A stretch of DNA of 64,000 bases, from positions 62,001-126,000 of the forward strand of contig NZ_MUYJ01000008.1 in NCBI RefSeq assembly GCF_002155695.1, read 5' to 3'. Positions 25,797-35,104 of this stretch are shown piece after piece. Numbering within the stretch: the first letter of the stretch is position 1; each line of letters starts with the position of its first letter. This DNA comes from Erythrobacter tepidarius (GTDB lineage Bacteria; Pseudomonadota; Alphaproteobacteria; Sphingomonadales; Sphingomonadaceae). The position numbers and the translations under genes were made by a program. The notes below the pieces were generated by a model that saw nothing but the letters and a program-made list of their open reading frames with translations, ran no database searches and had not been told where the DNA came from.

Positions 25797-27275
25797 TTAC
25801 CCGCGCGGCGCCAGCTTCGCCAGTTCGGCCTCGATCCGCGCGCGCAATTCCACCGGGAGATAGATCCCTTGTCCGTGCGCGCTCAGGCGGCCGGTGCTGA
25901 TCCGGTCGATCCGCACGGCGTAAACCACCGGGCCATCGGTGCGCCGCGCCAGCGCGCGGTCGATCCTGGTCTTGAGGCTGGCGAAGTCGCGCTCGAAATT
26001 CTGCGCCAGCGCTTCGGCGATGATGCCCTTGAACTCGGCGGAATTGGCCAGCGCCAGCAGCAATTCCTCACCGATCATGTCGGTCTCGCCGGTGATCGCC
26101 ACCTCGGTAAAGGCAACAGCGCGCGAATTGGCCGCGTTGACCGGCCTGCCGGTGAGCCACAGCCGCCCCTTCGCCCGCTGCCACAGCGCCAGATCCGAGC
26201 TGGCATCGAAACTGACCCCCACCGCGATGCGGTTCGCGCTGGTGCCATAGACCACCACATCGCTGAAGCGCGCCGTGACCGTGCCGTAAGTGCCGAGGGG
26301 GAAGGGCCTGGCGGCGCGTTTCGCCAGCGCGCGGGCGATAACGGCTTCGAGCACTGCGTAATCGGCCACCACCGGAACTTTGAGGATCGCCTCCCCGCCC
26401 TTCATCGCCAGCCGCTCGACTGGCGGCAGCGGGCCGGGTTCGGGCGCAGCGGGGCGGGTTCCGACAAAGGTCGCCAGCGCGCCTTCGAGACCGAGCGACA
26501 GCACCATCCGCTGGCCGGTGATGCTGTAGCCGCCGTAAAGGAGCCGCTGGGGCGTGATGCGTCCCCAGACGGGCGGGTTCTCGTGATTGAGCTCGATCAC
26601 GGTATGCGCCGCACGCCAGCCGCGCTCGGCCGCATCGCGCAGTGAGACCTCGGCCAACGCGCGTTCGAGCCTCGCGGCGATCCGCGCCTTGAGCGGTGCC
26701 AGCTTCTCGTCGGCTCTGTCGGTGAAAACGATGCGCCGCCCGAGAAAATCGATCCCCGGCTCCCGTGACCAGGCATAATCCACCGCAACCTTGCCGCGCA
26801 GCTGCCAGTCGCGGGTGAGATCGAAGGTCATTGCGAGCCGCAGGTCGAGCGCCGCAGTTGCGGTCTCGCGCTTGAGGATCCCGCCGATGTCGCGGGCCAC
26901 GAGCGTGGCTGTGATCGGCAGGCGCAGCACCAGTTGGCGTCCGCGCCCGGCGAGCCGCAGCTTGCCGCGCCGCACCTTGGCATCGATGTCGCACCTGATC
27001 TTGGGCGTCTTGGCCTTGAACAGCGCGAGATCGACCTTGCGCGGCGGCACGCACAGTTCACCCTTGCGCGATATGGCCCACAATTGCCGGGGCAGTTCGG
27101 CTTCGAGTTCGCGCTCGAGTCCGGCAAGATCGATCCCGAGATCGACCGCCACCACCGACGATTCTTTCGGGAAGAGGATCGGATCAGCCGCCCGCACAGG
27201 CGCAGCTGGTGCCTCGGCGGCTGGCGCACAGCCCAGCAGCGCGAGGAGCAGGGGCACGAGAGCGGCGCGGCGCAT
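25797..27275 (-). CDS. DUF4403-family lipoprotein
   Basis: A 492-residue lipoprotein with lipobox LLGC at Cys16 and a long strand-rich body typical of DUF4403. Repeated segments such as LDLRLAMTFDLTRDW and VTARFSDVVVYGTSANRIAV suggest a duplicated beta-sheet fold. The family is outer-membrane or periplasmic and its function is not established. The ATG at 27275 is preferred to a GTG at 27287. A 35-residue frame with an excellent ribosome site ends two bases before this ATG, so translation is probably coupled. Confidence 0.8.
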   Translation of the reverse strand: MRRAALVPLLLALLGCAPAAEAPAAPVRAADPILFPKESSVVAVDLGIDLAGLERELEAELPRQLWAISRKGELCVPPRKVDLALFKAKTPKIRCDIDAKVRRGKLRLAGRGRQLVLRLPITATLVARDIGGILKRETATAALDLRLAMTFDLTRDWQLRGKVAVDYAWSREPGIDFLGRRIVFTDRADEKLAPLKARIAARLERALAEVSLRDAAERGWRAAHTVIELNHENPPVWGRITPQRLLYGGYSITGQRMVLSLGLEGALATFVGTRPAAPEPGPLPPVERLAMKGGEAILKVPVVADYAVLEAVIARALAKRAARPFPLGTYGTVTARFSDVVVYGTSANRIAVGVSFDASSDLALWQRAKGRLWLTGRPVNAANSRAVAFTEVAITGETDMIGEELLLALANSAEFKGIIAEALAQNFERDFASLKTRIDRALARRTDGPVVYAVRIDRISTGRLSAHGQGIYLPVELRARIEAELAKLAPRG

Positions 27276-27277
27276 GA

Positions 27278-27385
27278 TCACCGACACGAGCGGCGCAGCC
27301 GCAGAATCGCGCGCGCTTCGGGGGGCGTGGCACCGGGCGCGCGGCGCCGCCGGATGGCCTTCCCTGCGAAGCGGTCTGCGCCCAT
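27278..27385 (-). CDS. 35-residue basic ORF with strong Shine-Dalgarno
   Basis: ATG 27385 is preceded by GGGAGGG with a 6-base gap, among the strongest ribosome sites in the window. The product is very basic (about eleven arginines in 35), beginning MGADRFAGKAIRRRRAPG. It ends two bases before the DUF4403 ATG, which itself has a weak site. It may act as a leader ORF that couples translation of the lipoprotein, or be a genuine small protein. I know no named family. Confidence 0.55.
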   Translation of the reverse strand: MGADRFAGKAIRRRRAPGATPPEARAILRLRRSCR

Positions 27386-27501
27386 CAAAGCCCTCCCTGC
27401 GCTGCCCGGGGCGATTCGCGTGCGGCCCCGCTTACCTCGTCCGCGGCGCATTCTTGCATCGAACCGGCCAACCGGCAAAGGCGCAGGGCCGGCACCCCGT
27501 G

Positions 27502-27915
27502 CTAATCCTCGTCAAAACAGCCGGGCGTGCCAGCGCGCGGCGCTGTGTAGGTAGCCCAGTCGCTGTCCGCTCCGGCGCTTGCCGGAGGACCGGCAGGGCC
27601 AGGCCGCGCCCCCAGCCGCAGACGGTGGAGATGCACCTTGGCAATCATGTTGGCGGTGATCGGCGCGGTGACGAACAGGAACAGCGACACCAGCAGTTCG
27701 TGCGTGGTCCACTCGCCCTTCACCAGCTGGAAGTAGATGATCGATCCCACCAGCATCGCCCCCAGCCCCAGCGTGCTGGCCTTGGTCGGCCCGTGCAGCC
27801 GCTCCATCAGCGAGGGCAGGCGCACCAGCCCCCAGCTGCCGATCAGCGCGAAGCTCGCCCCCAGCACGATCAGCACGCTGGCGAGGATTTCGCCGAGAGA
27901 GAAACCGTTGCTCAT
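27502..27915 (-). CDS. mnhG: Mrp/Mnh cation-proton antiporter subunit G
   Basis: MnhG/PhaG is a small subunit of the multi-subunit Na+(K+)/H+ antiporter. The 137-residue product has three membrane helices in the family positions (about 8-27, 45-62, 68-90), with the conserved LVRLPSLMERLHGPTKASTLG motif between the first two. The C-terminal tail is longer than usual and Pro/Ala-rich. Its ATG overlaps the mnhF stop (ATGA), as at every boundary in this operon. It is the last gene of the operon. Confidence 0.93.
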   Translation of the reverse strand: MSNGFSLGEILASVLIVLGASFALIGSWGLVRLPSLMERLHGPTKASTLGLGAMLVGSIIYFQLVKGEWTTHELLVSLFLFVTAPITANMIAKVHLHRLRLGARPGPAGPPASAGADSDWATYTAPRAGTPGCFDED

Positions 27916-28181
27916 TCGATGATGTCCCCCCGCAGCAGGAACTTGGCATAGGCGACCGTGCCGACGAAGCCAACCAGCGCGAGCAGCATCGCCGCCTCGA
28001 AGGACGTGCCCGACCCATCGGCGATCCCGCCGAGGATGATGATGCCGATCGCGTTGATCGTCATCGTGTCCAGCGCAAGGATGCGGTCGGCCATGTCCGG
28101 CCCCTTGATCAGCCGCCACAGGTTCATCGCCAGGGCGATGGAGATTGCGGCAAATCCGAAGCCGAGCGCCCATCCGATCAT
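27912..28181 (-). CDS. mnhF: Mrp/Mnh cation-proton antiporter subunit F
   Basis: The 89-residue subunit F has three membrane helices and the family motif RLIKGPDMADRILALDTMTINAIG between helices one and two. It is required for assembly or activity of the Mrp complex in studied bacteria. Its start overlaps the mnhE stop by four bases and its stop overlaps the mnhG start, so it is translated with both. Confidence 0.94.
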   Translation of the reverse strand: MIGWALGFGFAAISIALAMNLWRLIKGPDMADRILALDTMTINAIGIIILGGIADGSGTSFEAAMLLALVGFVGTVAYAKFLLRGDIIE

Positions 28182-28666
28182 GGGAAGATCCTCTTGAGAC
28201 GCGCCTCGTAGCGCGCCTTGACCCGCGCGATCTCAGCCGCCGGATCGGGCGCGTGCAGCGCGTGGACCAGCAGAAAGCGTCCGCAGGCCGAAACGTCCGT
28301 CGAAACCGTGCCGGGGGTGAGGCTGATGGTACCGGCAAAGACGGTGATCGCCTCGGGCGTGTCGAGCTCCAGCGGGATCGCCAGCCAGGCCGGGCGCAGA
28401 TCGCGCTCGGGCTTGAACAGGATGATCGCAGCCACCACGAAATTGGCGAGGATGATGTCCCACAGGACAAGGCCGACATAGGCGATCGCCGGGGCAAAGC
28501 TGATGCGCGGCCGCGCGGGCCAGTAGGCATCGGTGAACTTGGGCACCCCAAGCCCGACGACGAGGCCAAGGAACAGCGCGCCGAAGGTCAGATCATTGAC
28601 CATCACCACCCAGACGACGACCAGCAGCGCCGAAAGGCCGGGATGCGGGAGGATGCGGTTCATCAT
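28178..28666 (-). CDS. mnhE: Mrp/Mnh cation-proton antiporter subunit E
   Basis: The 162-residue subunit E has N-terminal hydrophobic helices (about 8-40 and 60-90) and a soluble C-terminal domain with the conserved TPGTVSTD motif near 118. Two adjacent ATGs open the frame at 28666 and 28663; the first overlaps the mnhD stop as ATGA. The protein belongs to the mnhA-C-D-E-F-G operon. Confidence 0.93.
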   Translation of the reverse strand: MMNRILPHPGLSALLVVVWVVMVNDLTFGALFLGLVVGLGVPKFTDAYWPARPRISFAPAIAYVGLVLWDIILANFVVAAIILFKPERDLRPAWLAIPLELDTPEAITVFAGTISLTPGTVSTDVSACGRFLLVHALHAPDPAAEIARVKARYEARLKRIFP

Positions 28667-30180
28667 GACGCCCCCGTTCCCAGCACCGCGCGCGCGGTCG
28701 TCTCGCGGTCGAGCGCCTGCGCGGCGGCAGCATCGGCATAGGCGCTTGCCCAGCCCGCGCCTGCCGACAGCGCCGCGAGCAGCGCCAGCGCGATGGCAGG
28801 CGCGATCATGTCGGCGCGCGACACGGCGGCAGGAGCCGCCACGGCATCCTCCACCTTCCAGAACACCGCGCTTCCGGCGCGCGCAAAGCCGATCACCCCG
28901 AACAGGGTGGTGAAAAGGATCACGCCCCAGGCCCAGCCCCAGTCGGGCAGCGCGGTCAGCGATTTCAGGATCAGCAGCTTGCCGATGAAGCCCGAGAGCG
29001 GCGGCAGGCCGCTTGCAGCGATGGCGGCGGCCATGAAGAACAGGCCCGCCTGCTGTCTGGCGGCGAAATCGGGGCCGGGACTGCAATTGTCCGCCGCGCC
29101 CGCCCGCCGCCGTGCCACCACATCGGCCACAAGGAACAGCGCCGCGCCGGCAATCGTCGAATGGGCGAGGTAATAGAGCGCCGCACCGAGCGTCGTCTCC
29201 TGCCATCCGGCGACCGCGATCAGCAGCGTGCCGGTCGAACCGATGATGACATAGCTCGCCTGTTCGGAGAGGCTGCGCGCGGTGAACACCCCGGCAAAGC
29301 CGACCGCGGCCGTCACCAGCGCGGCGGGCATCAGGAACGGCGCGGGCGCCCAGGCCGCCGCGCCGGCATCGGGGCCGAACACTTGCGGCACCACCCGGAT
29401 CAGCGCATAGACGCCCACCTTGGTCATGATCGCAAACAGACCCGCAACCGCCGGGGTCGCCACGTCATAGGTGCGCGGCAGCCACAGGTGGAGCGGCACC
29501 ACCGCAGCCTTGATCGCGAACACGCTCGCCAGCAGCAGCGCGGCGATGCGCAGCAGGCCCTGATCGGCGGGCGCAACCTCGGCCACCCTGGTGCCGAGAT
29601 CGGCCATGTTGAGCGTGCCGACAAGCGCATAGAGCAGCCCCAGCGCGATCAGGAACAGCGATGAACCGACGAGATTGACCACCACATATTGCACCCCCGC
29701 CTTAAGCCGCGCCGGCCCCTTCCCGTGCAGCAGCAGACCATAGGAAGCAATCAGCAGCACCTCAAAGAACACGAAAAGGTTGAACAGGTCGCCGGTCAGG
29801 AAGGCGCCATTGAGACCCATCAGCTGGAACTGGAAGAGCGGGTGAAAATGCCAGCCCTTGCGGTCGATCCCGGTGATCACGGCATGGAGCAGGGCCAGCA
29901 GCGCCAGGCTGGCAGCAAGGGTCAGCATGATCGCCGCCAGACGGTCGGCCACCAGTACGATCCCGAAAGGCGCAGGCCAATCGCCCAGCACATAGAGCGT
30001 GATCGCCCCGTCACCCGCACCTCGCAGCAGCGCCAGCGCGCAGGCCAAGATCGCCCCGCAGGAGGCAAAGGCAATGCCGATGGCAGTGCCCGGATGACGC
30101 CGCAGCAAGAGCAGCGTCAGCGGCGCGGCCAGGGCGGGGATCGCCACCGGCAGGATCGGGAGATGGTCGAACAGGTTCAC
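28663..30180 (-). CDS. mnhD: Mrp/Mnh cation-proton antiporter subunit D
   Basis: MnhD is a large proton-translocating subunit related to NuoN/NuoM. The 505-residue product has about fourteen hydrophobic helices, a conserved lysine/histidine path (AAVVPLHLWLPRTYDVATPAV near 233-252), and PLSGFIGK near 400. It starts with GTG, overlapping the mnhC stop as GTGA, so it depends on ribosomes finishing mnhC. Confidence 0.95.
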   Translation of the reverse strand: MNLFDHLPILPVAIPALAAPLTLLLLRRHPGTAIGIAFASCGAILACALALLRGAGDGAITLYVLGDWPAPFGIVLVADRLAAIMLTLAASLALLALLHAVITGIDRKGWHFHPLFQFQLMGLNGAFLTGDLFNLFVFFEVLLIASYGLLLHGKGPARLKAGVQYVVVNLVGSSLFLIALGLLYALVGTLNMADLGTRVAEVAPADQGLLRIAALLLASVFAIKAAVVPLHLWLPRTYDVATPAVAGLFAIMTKVGVYALIRVVPQVFGPDAGAAAWAPAPFLMPAALVTAAVGFAGVFTARSLSEQASYVIIGSTGTLLIAVAGWQETTLGAALYYLAHSTIAGAALFLVADVVARRRAGAADNCSPGPDFAARQQAGLFFMAAAIAASGLPPLSGFIGKLLILKSLTALPDWGWAWGVILFTTLFGVIGFARAGSAVFWKVEDAVAAPAAVSRADMIAPAIALALLAALSAGAGWASAYADAAAAQALDRETTARAVLGTGAS

Positions 30181-30545
30181 TCGCCCTTCTCCTGCGCGCC
30201 ATCATCCTCGCTCGGCACGCTCTCGCCATCGACATGGTCGCTGCCCGTCTCGAGGAAGCTGCGCAGCGCAAGGATGACGATGAAGGCAGTCATGCCGAAG
30301 GTGATCACGATCGCGGTCAGCACCAGCGCCTGCGGCAGGGGATCGGTGTATTCGGTGACACTCTTGTCCCAGATCGGCGGGCGGTTCAGCACCAGCCGGC
30401 CGCTCGCGAACAGGAACAGGTTGACCGCATAGGACAGCAGCGTGAGGCCGAGCACCACCTGAAAGGTGCGCGCGCGCAGCAGCAGGAAGATGCCGCCTGC
30501 CACCAGCACGCCGACCGCGCTCGATACAAGCAGTTCGTAGGTCAT
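30177..30545 (-). CDS. mnhC: Mrp/Mnh cation-proton antiporter subunit C
   Basis: The 122-residue subunit C resembles NuoK, with three membrane helices and the signature VVLGLTLLSYAVNLFLFASG (about 30-49) followed by DPLPQALVLTAIVI near 68. The acidic C-terminal tail is longer than in Bacillus homologues. It overlaps mnhA upstream and mnhD downstream by 4 bases each. Confidence 0.95.
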   Translation of the reverse strand: MTYELLVSSAVGVLVAGGIFLLLRARTFQVVLGLTLLSYAVNLFLFASGRLVLNRPPIWDKSVTEYTDPLPQALVLTAIVITFGMTAFIVILALRSFLETGSDHVDGESVPSEDDGAQEKGE

Positions 30546-33394
30546 GGCGCGCTCTCCTGCGCCTTGTCAGCCAGCGTTCTGGCATGGGCGCGGGCCGCGC
30601 GCTGGGCGATCTGGCTCAATTGCGCCAGCGTCAGCATCACCGCGCCCAGCACGGTCAGGAACACGCCTGTATCGAACAGCATCGCGCTCGCCAGCTCGAA
30701 CTTGCCGATCAGCGGGAGCGAGAAATAGTCGAACCAGCTGGTCAGGAACGGCCCGCCGAAGGCCATCGCGCCCAGACCCGTTGCCATCGCCACCAGCACG
30801 CCCCAGGCAATCATCTGGTGCTCGCCGAAGCGCCGCCGCCGGTCGCTCCAGTCGTAGCCCGCCGCGAGATATTGCAGCAGGAAGGCGATTGCCACCACCA
30901 GCGCGGCGATGAACCCGCCGCCCGGCTGGTTATGGCCGCGCAGGAACAGGTAAATACCCACGGTCAGCGTCAGCGGCAGAGCGATGCGGCTGGCCATCAC
31001 CAGCATCATCGGATGGCGCTCGGGCGAATGCGGCATATCCTCCTGCCAGCGCGCCAGCCGCGCCCCGGCGGCACCGCGCGCGGTTCCTTCGAGCAGGGCG
31101 TAGATCGCAAGACCGGCGATCCCCAGAACGATGATTTCGCCCAGCGTGTCGAAGGCGCGGAAATCGACGAGGATCACATTGACGACATTGGTCCCGCCAC
31201 CGCCGGGCTTGGCGTTGGCGAGATGATAGGCAGAGATGCTCGCGCCCGGCTCGCGGGTCAGGATCGCCCAGGCGATAGCTCCCATCAGCGTGCCCCCCGC
31301 CAGCGCCAGCGCCCCGTCGCGCCATTTGCGCGCAGGCGACGACAGTGTCGGCGGGGCCTTGGGGAGCAGATTGAGCGCGAGCAGCAGCAGCAGGATCGTC
31401 ACCACCTCGACCGAAATCTGCGTGAGCGCCAGATCGGGCGCTGAGAAGCGCACGAAGGCAAGGCTGACGACGATCCCGATCACGCTGACATAGACCAGCA
31501 CCCGGAGGCGCTGACGCGCATCGTTGACCACGGCCGCGGTCGCCACGATCAGCAGCGCCCAGGCGATGATCGCAGGGCCGGAGGCGGGCAGACCGGGACG
31601 CGTCCCCGTCAGCACCCCGCCGCCTGCCAGCGCGCCGTCGATGATCAGCAGCACGATCACCGCGACACTCACCAGCACCATCCGCTGGAGCGAGGGCGTG
31701 TGCACCGCGACCATCGCCTTGCGCAGGCGGGAGTCGGCATAGCCGAGCACGGCGTCGAACATCCGCTTGGCATCGGGCAGCGCCGTCCGCTCCCACAGCG
31801 CGAGCAGGCCCGCGTGCCGCCACAGCAGCACCGCCCCGCCCGCGACCGCGATCACGCTGAGGATCAGCGCGAGGTTGACCCCGTGCCACAGTGCAAGCTC
31901 GAACACGGGCGCAGACGCGCCGGTCACCGCCGCTGTCGCCGTGCCCACCAGCGGCGCGGCGAGCGCCATCGGCACCAGGCCCAGCAACACCGCCAGCACG
32001 GTCAGCAGCGCCGATGGCACCCACATTCCGGCAGCAGGATCATGCGCGCGGGCGAAGGGTTCGGGATCGCGGGGTTGCCCGAAGAACAGGTGCCACACCA
32101 GCCGCAGCGAATAGCCGACCGAGAAGGTCGCACCGATGGTTGCCAGAACCGGAACCAGCCACGGCAGGCCGAACGGCGCCACATGAAGCGTTTCGTAGAG
32201 CATCATCTCCTTCGAGATAAATCCGCCCAGCGGGGGCAGGCCCGCCATCGATGCCGCCGCGAGGGTCGCGATCCCGGCAGTCACCGGCATCGCCTTGGCC
32301 AGCCCGCCCAGCCGCCGGATGTCGCGCGTGCCGGTCTCATGGTCGACGATTCCCGCGGCCATGAACAGCGCGGCCTTGAAGGCGGCGTGATTGAGGATGT
32401 GCAGCACCGCTGCCAGCGCCGCCATCTTGAGACTGAAGCCGAGCAGCATCACCAAGAGACCGAGCTGGCTGATGGTCGAATAGGCAAGGATGCTTTTGAG
32501 ATCGTGCCGAAACAGCGCCACCACCGCGGCGAAAACCATGGTGACGAGGCCGACGCTGCTGACGGTCACGGTGTAAAGTTCCGTCCCCCCCAGCACCGGC
32601 CACAGCCGCGCGAGCAGGAACACGCCCGCCTTCACCATCGTCGCCGAATGCAGGTAGGCGCTCACCGGGGTCGGCGCGGCCATCGCGTGGGGGAGCCAGA
32701 AATGGAACGGGAACTGCGCCGATTTGGTGAAGCAGCCGACAAGCACCAGCGCAAGGATCACCGGATAGAGTGGCGAGGCCTGCACCTGCGCGCCGCGCGC
32801 AAGGATGGTCGCCAGATCGAAGGAACCGGCCACCAGCCCGAGCAACACCATCCCGCCGATCAGCGCAAGACCGCCACCGCCGGTAACCGCCAGCGCCATG
32901 CGCGCGCCCTGCCGGCCCTCGGCCTTGTGCTGCCAGAAGCCGATCAGCAGGAAGGAAGAAAGGCTGGTCAGCTCCCAGAACACCAGCATCAGCAGCACAT
33001 TGCCGGCCAGCACAATCCCCAGCATCGCCCCCTGAAACAGCATCAGGCTGGCGAAGAACCGCCCCGTCGCCTCACCTTCGTTAAGGTAGAAACGGGCGAA
33101 GATCACCACCAACAGCCCGATCCCCAGGATCAGCCCGGCGAACATCAACCCGAGGCCATCGACCATCAGCGCCAGATCGAGTCCGAGCGAGGGCACCCAG
33201 GAAGCCGTGACCGAGGGCACAGCGCCGCCGACAACCGGTCCGGCGAGGCTTGCGAGCAGCGCAAGGCCGGCCGCACTGGCCACCCCGGCAATTCCCGAAT
33301 GCAGCAGGCGCGATCCGCCGGCCAGCAGCGCGATCAGCAGTGCGGCAATAAAGGGCAGCGCCACCAGCATGTAAAGCGTCAAGGCATAAGCCAT
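30542..33394 (-). CDS. mnhA: Mrp/Mnh antiporter subunit A fused with subunit B
   Basis: A 950-residue polytopic protein. Residues about 1-780 match subunit A, related to NuoL, with the proton-pathway segment FPFHFWLPHAMAAPTPVSAYLHSATMVKAG near 220. Residues about 800-940 match subunit B (LRGHNQPGGGFIAALVVAIAF), so A and B are one polypeptide, as in other alphaproteobacterial Pha1-type systems. It is the first gene of a six-gene operon for Na+ or K+ efflux against protons, important for alkaline and salt tolerance. The ion is not shown by sequence. Confidence 0.94.
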   Translation of the reverse strand: MAYALTLYMLVALPFIAALLIALLAGGSRLLHSGIAGVASAAGLALLASLAGPVVGGAVPSVTASWVPSLGLDLALMVDGLGLMFAGLILGIGLLVVIFARFYLNEGEATGRFFASLMLFQGAMLGIVLAGNVLLMLVFWELTSLSSFLLIGFWQHKAEGRQGARMALAVTGGGGLALIGGMVLLGLVAGSFDLATILARGAQVQASPLYPVILALVLVGCFTKSAQFPFHFWLPHAMAAPTPVSAYLHSATMVKAGVFLLARLWPVLGGTELYTVTVSSVGLVTMVFAAVVALFRHDLKSILAYSTISQLGLLVMLLGFSLKMAALAAVLHILNHAAFKAALFMAAGIVDHETGTRDIRRLGGLAKAMPVTAGIATLAAASMAGLPPLGGFISKEMMLYETLHVAPFGLPWLVPVLATIGATFSVGYSLRLVWHLFFGQPRDPEPFARAHDPAAGMWVPSALLTVLAVLLGLVPMALAAPLVGTATAAVTGASAPVFELALWHGVNLALILSVIAVAGGAVLLWRHAGLLALWERTALPDAKRMFDAVLGYADSRLRKAMVAVHTPSLQRMVLVSVAVIVLLIIDGALAGGGVLTGTRPGLPASGPAIIAWALLIVATAAVVNDARQRLRVLVYVSVIGIVVSLAFVRFSAPDLALTQISVEVVTILLLLLALNLLPKAPPTLSSPARKWRDGALALAGGTLMGAIAWAILTREPGASISAYHLANAKPGGGGTNVVNVILVDFRAFDTLGEIIVLGIAGLAIYALLEGTARGAAGARLARWQEDMPHSPERHPMMLVMASRIALPLTLTVGIYLFLRGHNQPGGGFIAALVVAIAFLLQYLAAGYDWSDRRRRFGEHQMIAWGVLVAMATGLGAMAFGGPFLTSWFDYFSLPLIGKFELASAMLFDTGVFLTVLGAVMLTLAQLSQIAQRAARAHARTLADKAQESAP

Positions 33395-33549
33395 TGGCGT
33401 TCCCGGTGTTCCCCTGCTCCAGACGCGACATTGCGAACGCGCCGGTGGGCGCGGCCCCCGCCATAGACGAGGGGTTTGCGCAAGGACAAGTCAAACCACC
33501 CAACGCCCGGATGCGGCGGCCCGTTCCCGCCAGGGCGGCGGGGCGCGGC

Positions 33550-34098
33550 TCAATCGCCTTCGAATTCCATCAGCGCGGTGACTTCAATGCCGGCCTCGCG
33601 CAGACGCCGCGCCCCGCCGAGGTCGGGCAGATCGATCACGAACAGCGCGCGTTCGATCACCGCCCCGGCCTTGCGCAGCAGCTCGGCCGACGCCAGCGCG
33701 GTGCCGCCGGTAGCGATGAGGTCGTCAACGATCACCACCTTCTGCCCCGGCGCGATCGCCCCGGGATCCATCTCGAGCCGGTCCGTGCCGTATTCGAGCG
33801 CATAGTCGATGCCGATGGTGGCGATCGGCAGTTTGCCGGGCTTGCGCACGGGCACGAAGCCGACCCCGAGCTGCACGGCCACTGCCGCGCCGAAGATGAA
33901 GCCGCGCGCTTCCATCCCGGCGATCTTGTGCGCGCCGGCTTCGTCGGCAAGCGCGGCGAGGTGGTGGACGCTCGCAGCCATGCCCTGTTGGTGGCCAATC
34001 AGGGTGGTGATGTCGCGGAACTGGATGCCGGGTTGCGGGAAGTCCGGCACGGTGCGCACCAGCGCTTTGAGGTCTTCGCGGGAGAGTTGCGGCGTCAT
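33550..34098 (-). CDS. apt: adenine phosphoribosyltransferase
   Basis: Apt salvages adenine to AMP using PRPP. The 182-residue product has the PRPP-binding loop VVIVDDLIATGGTA near 125-138 and the substrate-facing MEARGFIFGAAVA near 62-74. Length and motifs are typical. ATG 34098 gives the usual N-terminus (TPQLSREDLKALVRTVPDFPQPGI); codons further upstream lie in the petC terminator. It lies after petC on the same strand but beyond that terminator, so it probably has its own promoter. Confidence 0.95.
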   Translation of the reverse strand: MTPQLSREDLKALVRTVPDFPQPGIQFRDITTLIGHQQGMAASVHHLAALADEAGAHKIAGMEARGFIFGAAVAVQLGVGFVPVRKPGKLPIATIGIDYALEYGTDRLEMDPGAIAPGQKVVIVDDLIATGGTALASAELLRKAGAVIERALFVIDLPDLGGARRLREAGIEVTALMEFEGD

Positions 34099-34130
34099 GG
34101 CGGATGCTGGCCCCTTTCGCGCCCTAGAAA

Positions 34131-34168
34131 GCAAAGCGCCTCGCCATCCGCAAGGGACGACGAGGCGC
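34131..34168 (-). terminator. Rho-independent terminator of petABC operon
   Basis: On the minus strand GCGCCTCG pairs perfectly with CGAGGCGC across a 17-nt loop and is followed by TTTGC and TTTC. It lies 24 bases beyond the petC stop codon and before apt. Confidence 0.7.
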
Positions 34169-34191
34169 ATCGGCATCGGGATGGCAGAAAC

Positions 34192-35049
34192 CTACTTCTT
34201 CTTCGGCTTCACTCCGGCCCAGATCTGCTTGTACGACAGGAACGCGAGCGCCGTGGCGAACAGCAGGAAGCCAAGCACGGCCCAGCCGGTCTGCTTGCGG
34301 GCCACCAGCGAAGGCTCCGCGGTCCAAGTCAGGAAAGCTGCGACATCTTCGGCCATCTGCGGGATGGTCGCGTCGGTGCCGTCGGCATAGGTGACCTGAC
34401 CGTCGATCGAGAGCGGCGGCGGCATGGCAATGTTCACGTTGGGGAAGTGCTTGTTGAAATAGAGGCCCGCCGGGGTCTCGAAACCAACCTTCTTCGCCTT
34501 TTCGGGATCGGGCTCGCCATAGCCGGTGAGCAGCGAATAGAGGTAGTTCGAACCGTCGTGCCGCGCCTTGGTGATCAGCGAGAGATCGGGCGGGATCGCG
34601 TTGTTGTTGGCGGCTGCCGCGGCGATCGCGTTGGGATAGGGCGAGGGGAAGTAGTCGGTCGGCTCGCCCGGACGGGTGGTCGCCTCGCCCGTATTGGGGT
34701 CGATGCCCGGAACCGTCCAGGTGGCGGCTTCGGCGTCGACTTCGGCTTCCGAATAGCCCAGATCGCGCAGATTGCGGAAGGCCACGAACTTCAGGCTGTG
34801 GCAGGCCGAACAGACTTCCTTGTAAACCTGATAGCCGCGCTGCAACTGGGCCACGTCCCACTTGCCGAACGGGCCGTCGAACGAAAAACCGCCCGCGGGG
34901 CCTTCGCCATGCTCGTAGAAGGCGGCGGACGGCTGCTTTTCCGGCGCAGGGCCGAAGGCAAGGTTGTAGGCACCCGGAATCAGCGACCACAGCACCATCA
35001 CCGCGGTGATGGCGAGGCCGAAGATGATGCCTCCGAGACGAATAGTCAT
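34192..35049 (-). CDS. petC: cytochrome c1 of the bc1 complex
   Basis: Cytochrome c1 accepts electrons from the Rieske protein and passes them to soluble or membrane cytochrome c. The 285-residue product has an N-terminal signal/anchor helix, the haem c site CSACH at 80-84, an axial-methionine segment NIAMPPPLS near 190, and a C-terminal membrane anchor ending in KPKKK. The start at ATG 35049 gives a standard signal; upstream codons are read-through. It is the third gene of petA-petB-petC. Separate b and c1 genes are as in Paracoccus, not the fused form of Bradyrhizobium. Confidence 0.95.
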   Translation of the reverse strand: MTIRLGGIIFGLAITAVMVLWSLIPGAYNLAFGPAPEKQPSAAFYEHGEGPAGGFSFDGPFGKWDVAQLQRGYQVYKEVCSACHSLKFVAFRNLRDLGYSEAEVDAEAATWTVPGIDPNTGEATTRPGEPTDYFPSPYPNAIAAAAANNNAIPPDLSLITKARHDGSNYLYSLLTGYGEPDPEKAKKVGFETPAGLYFNKHFPNVNIAMPPPLSIDGQVTYADGTDATIPQMAEDVAAFLTWTAEPSLVARKQTGWAVLGFLLFATALAFLSYKQIWAGVKPKKK

Positions 35050-35104
35050 GACCGAACTCTTTCTCGTTATCGGGTCAGAATGCGTGTGACATGCAGCCCG
35101 CCGG

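Noticed and set aside
31700..33466. Plus-strand frame of about 590 codons opposite mnhA
   Set aside because: Antisense shadow of the antiporter gene; Gln/His/Arg-rich translation without domains or a ribosome site.
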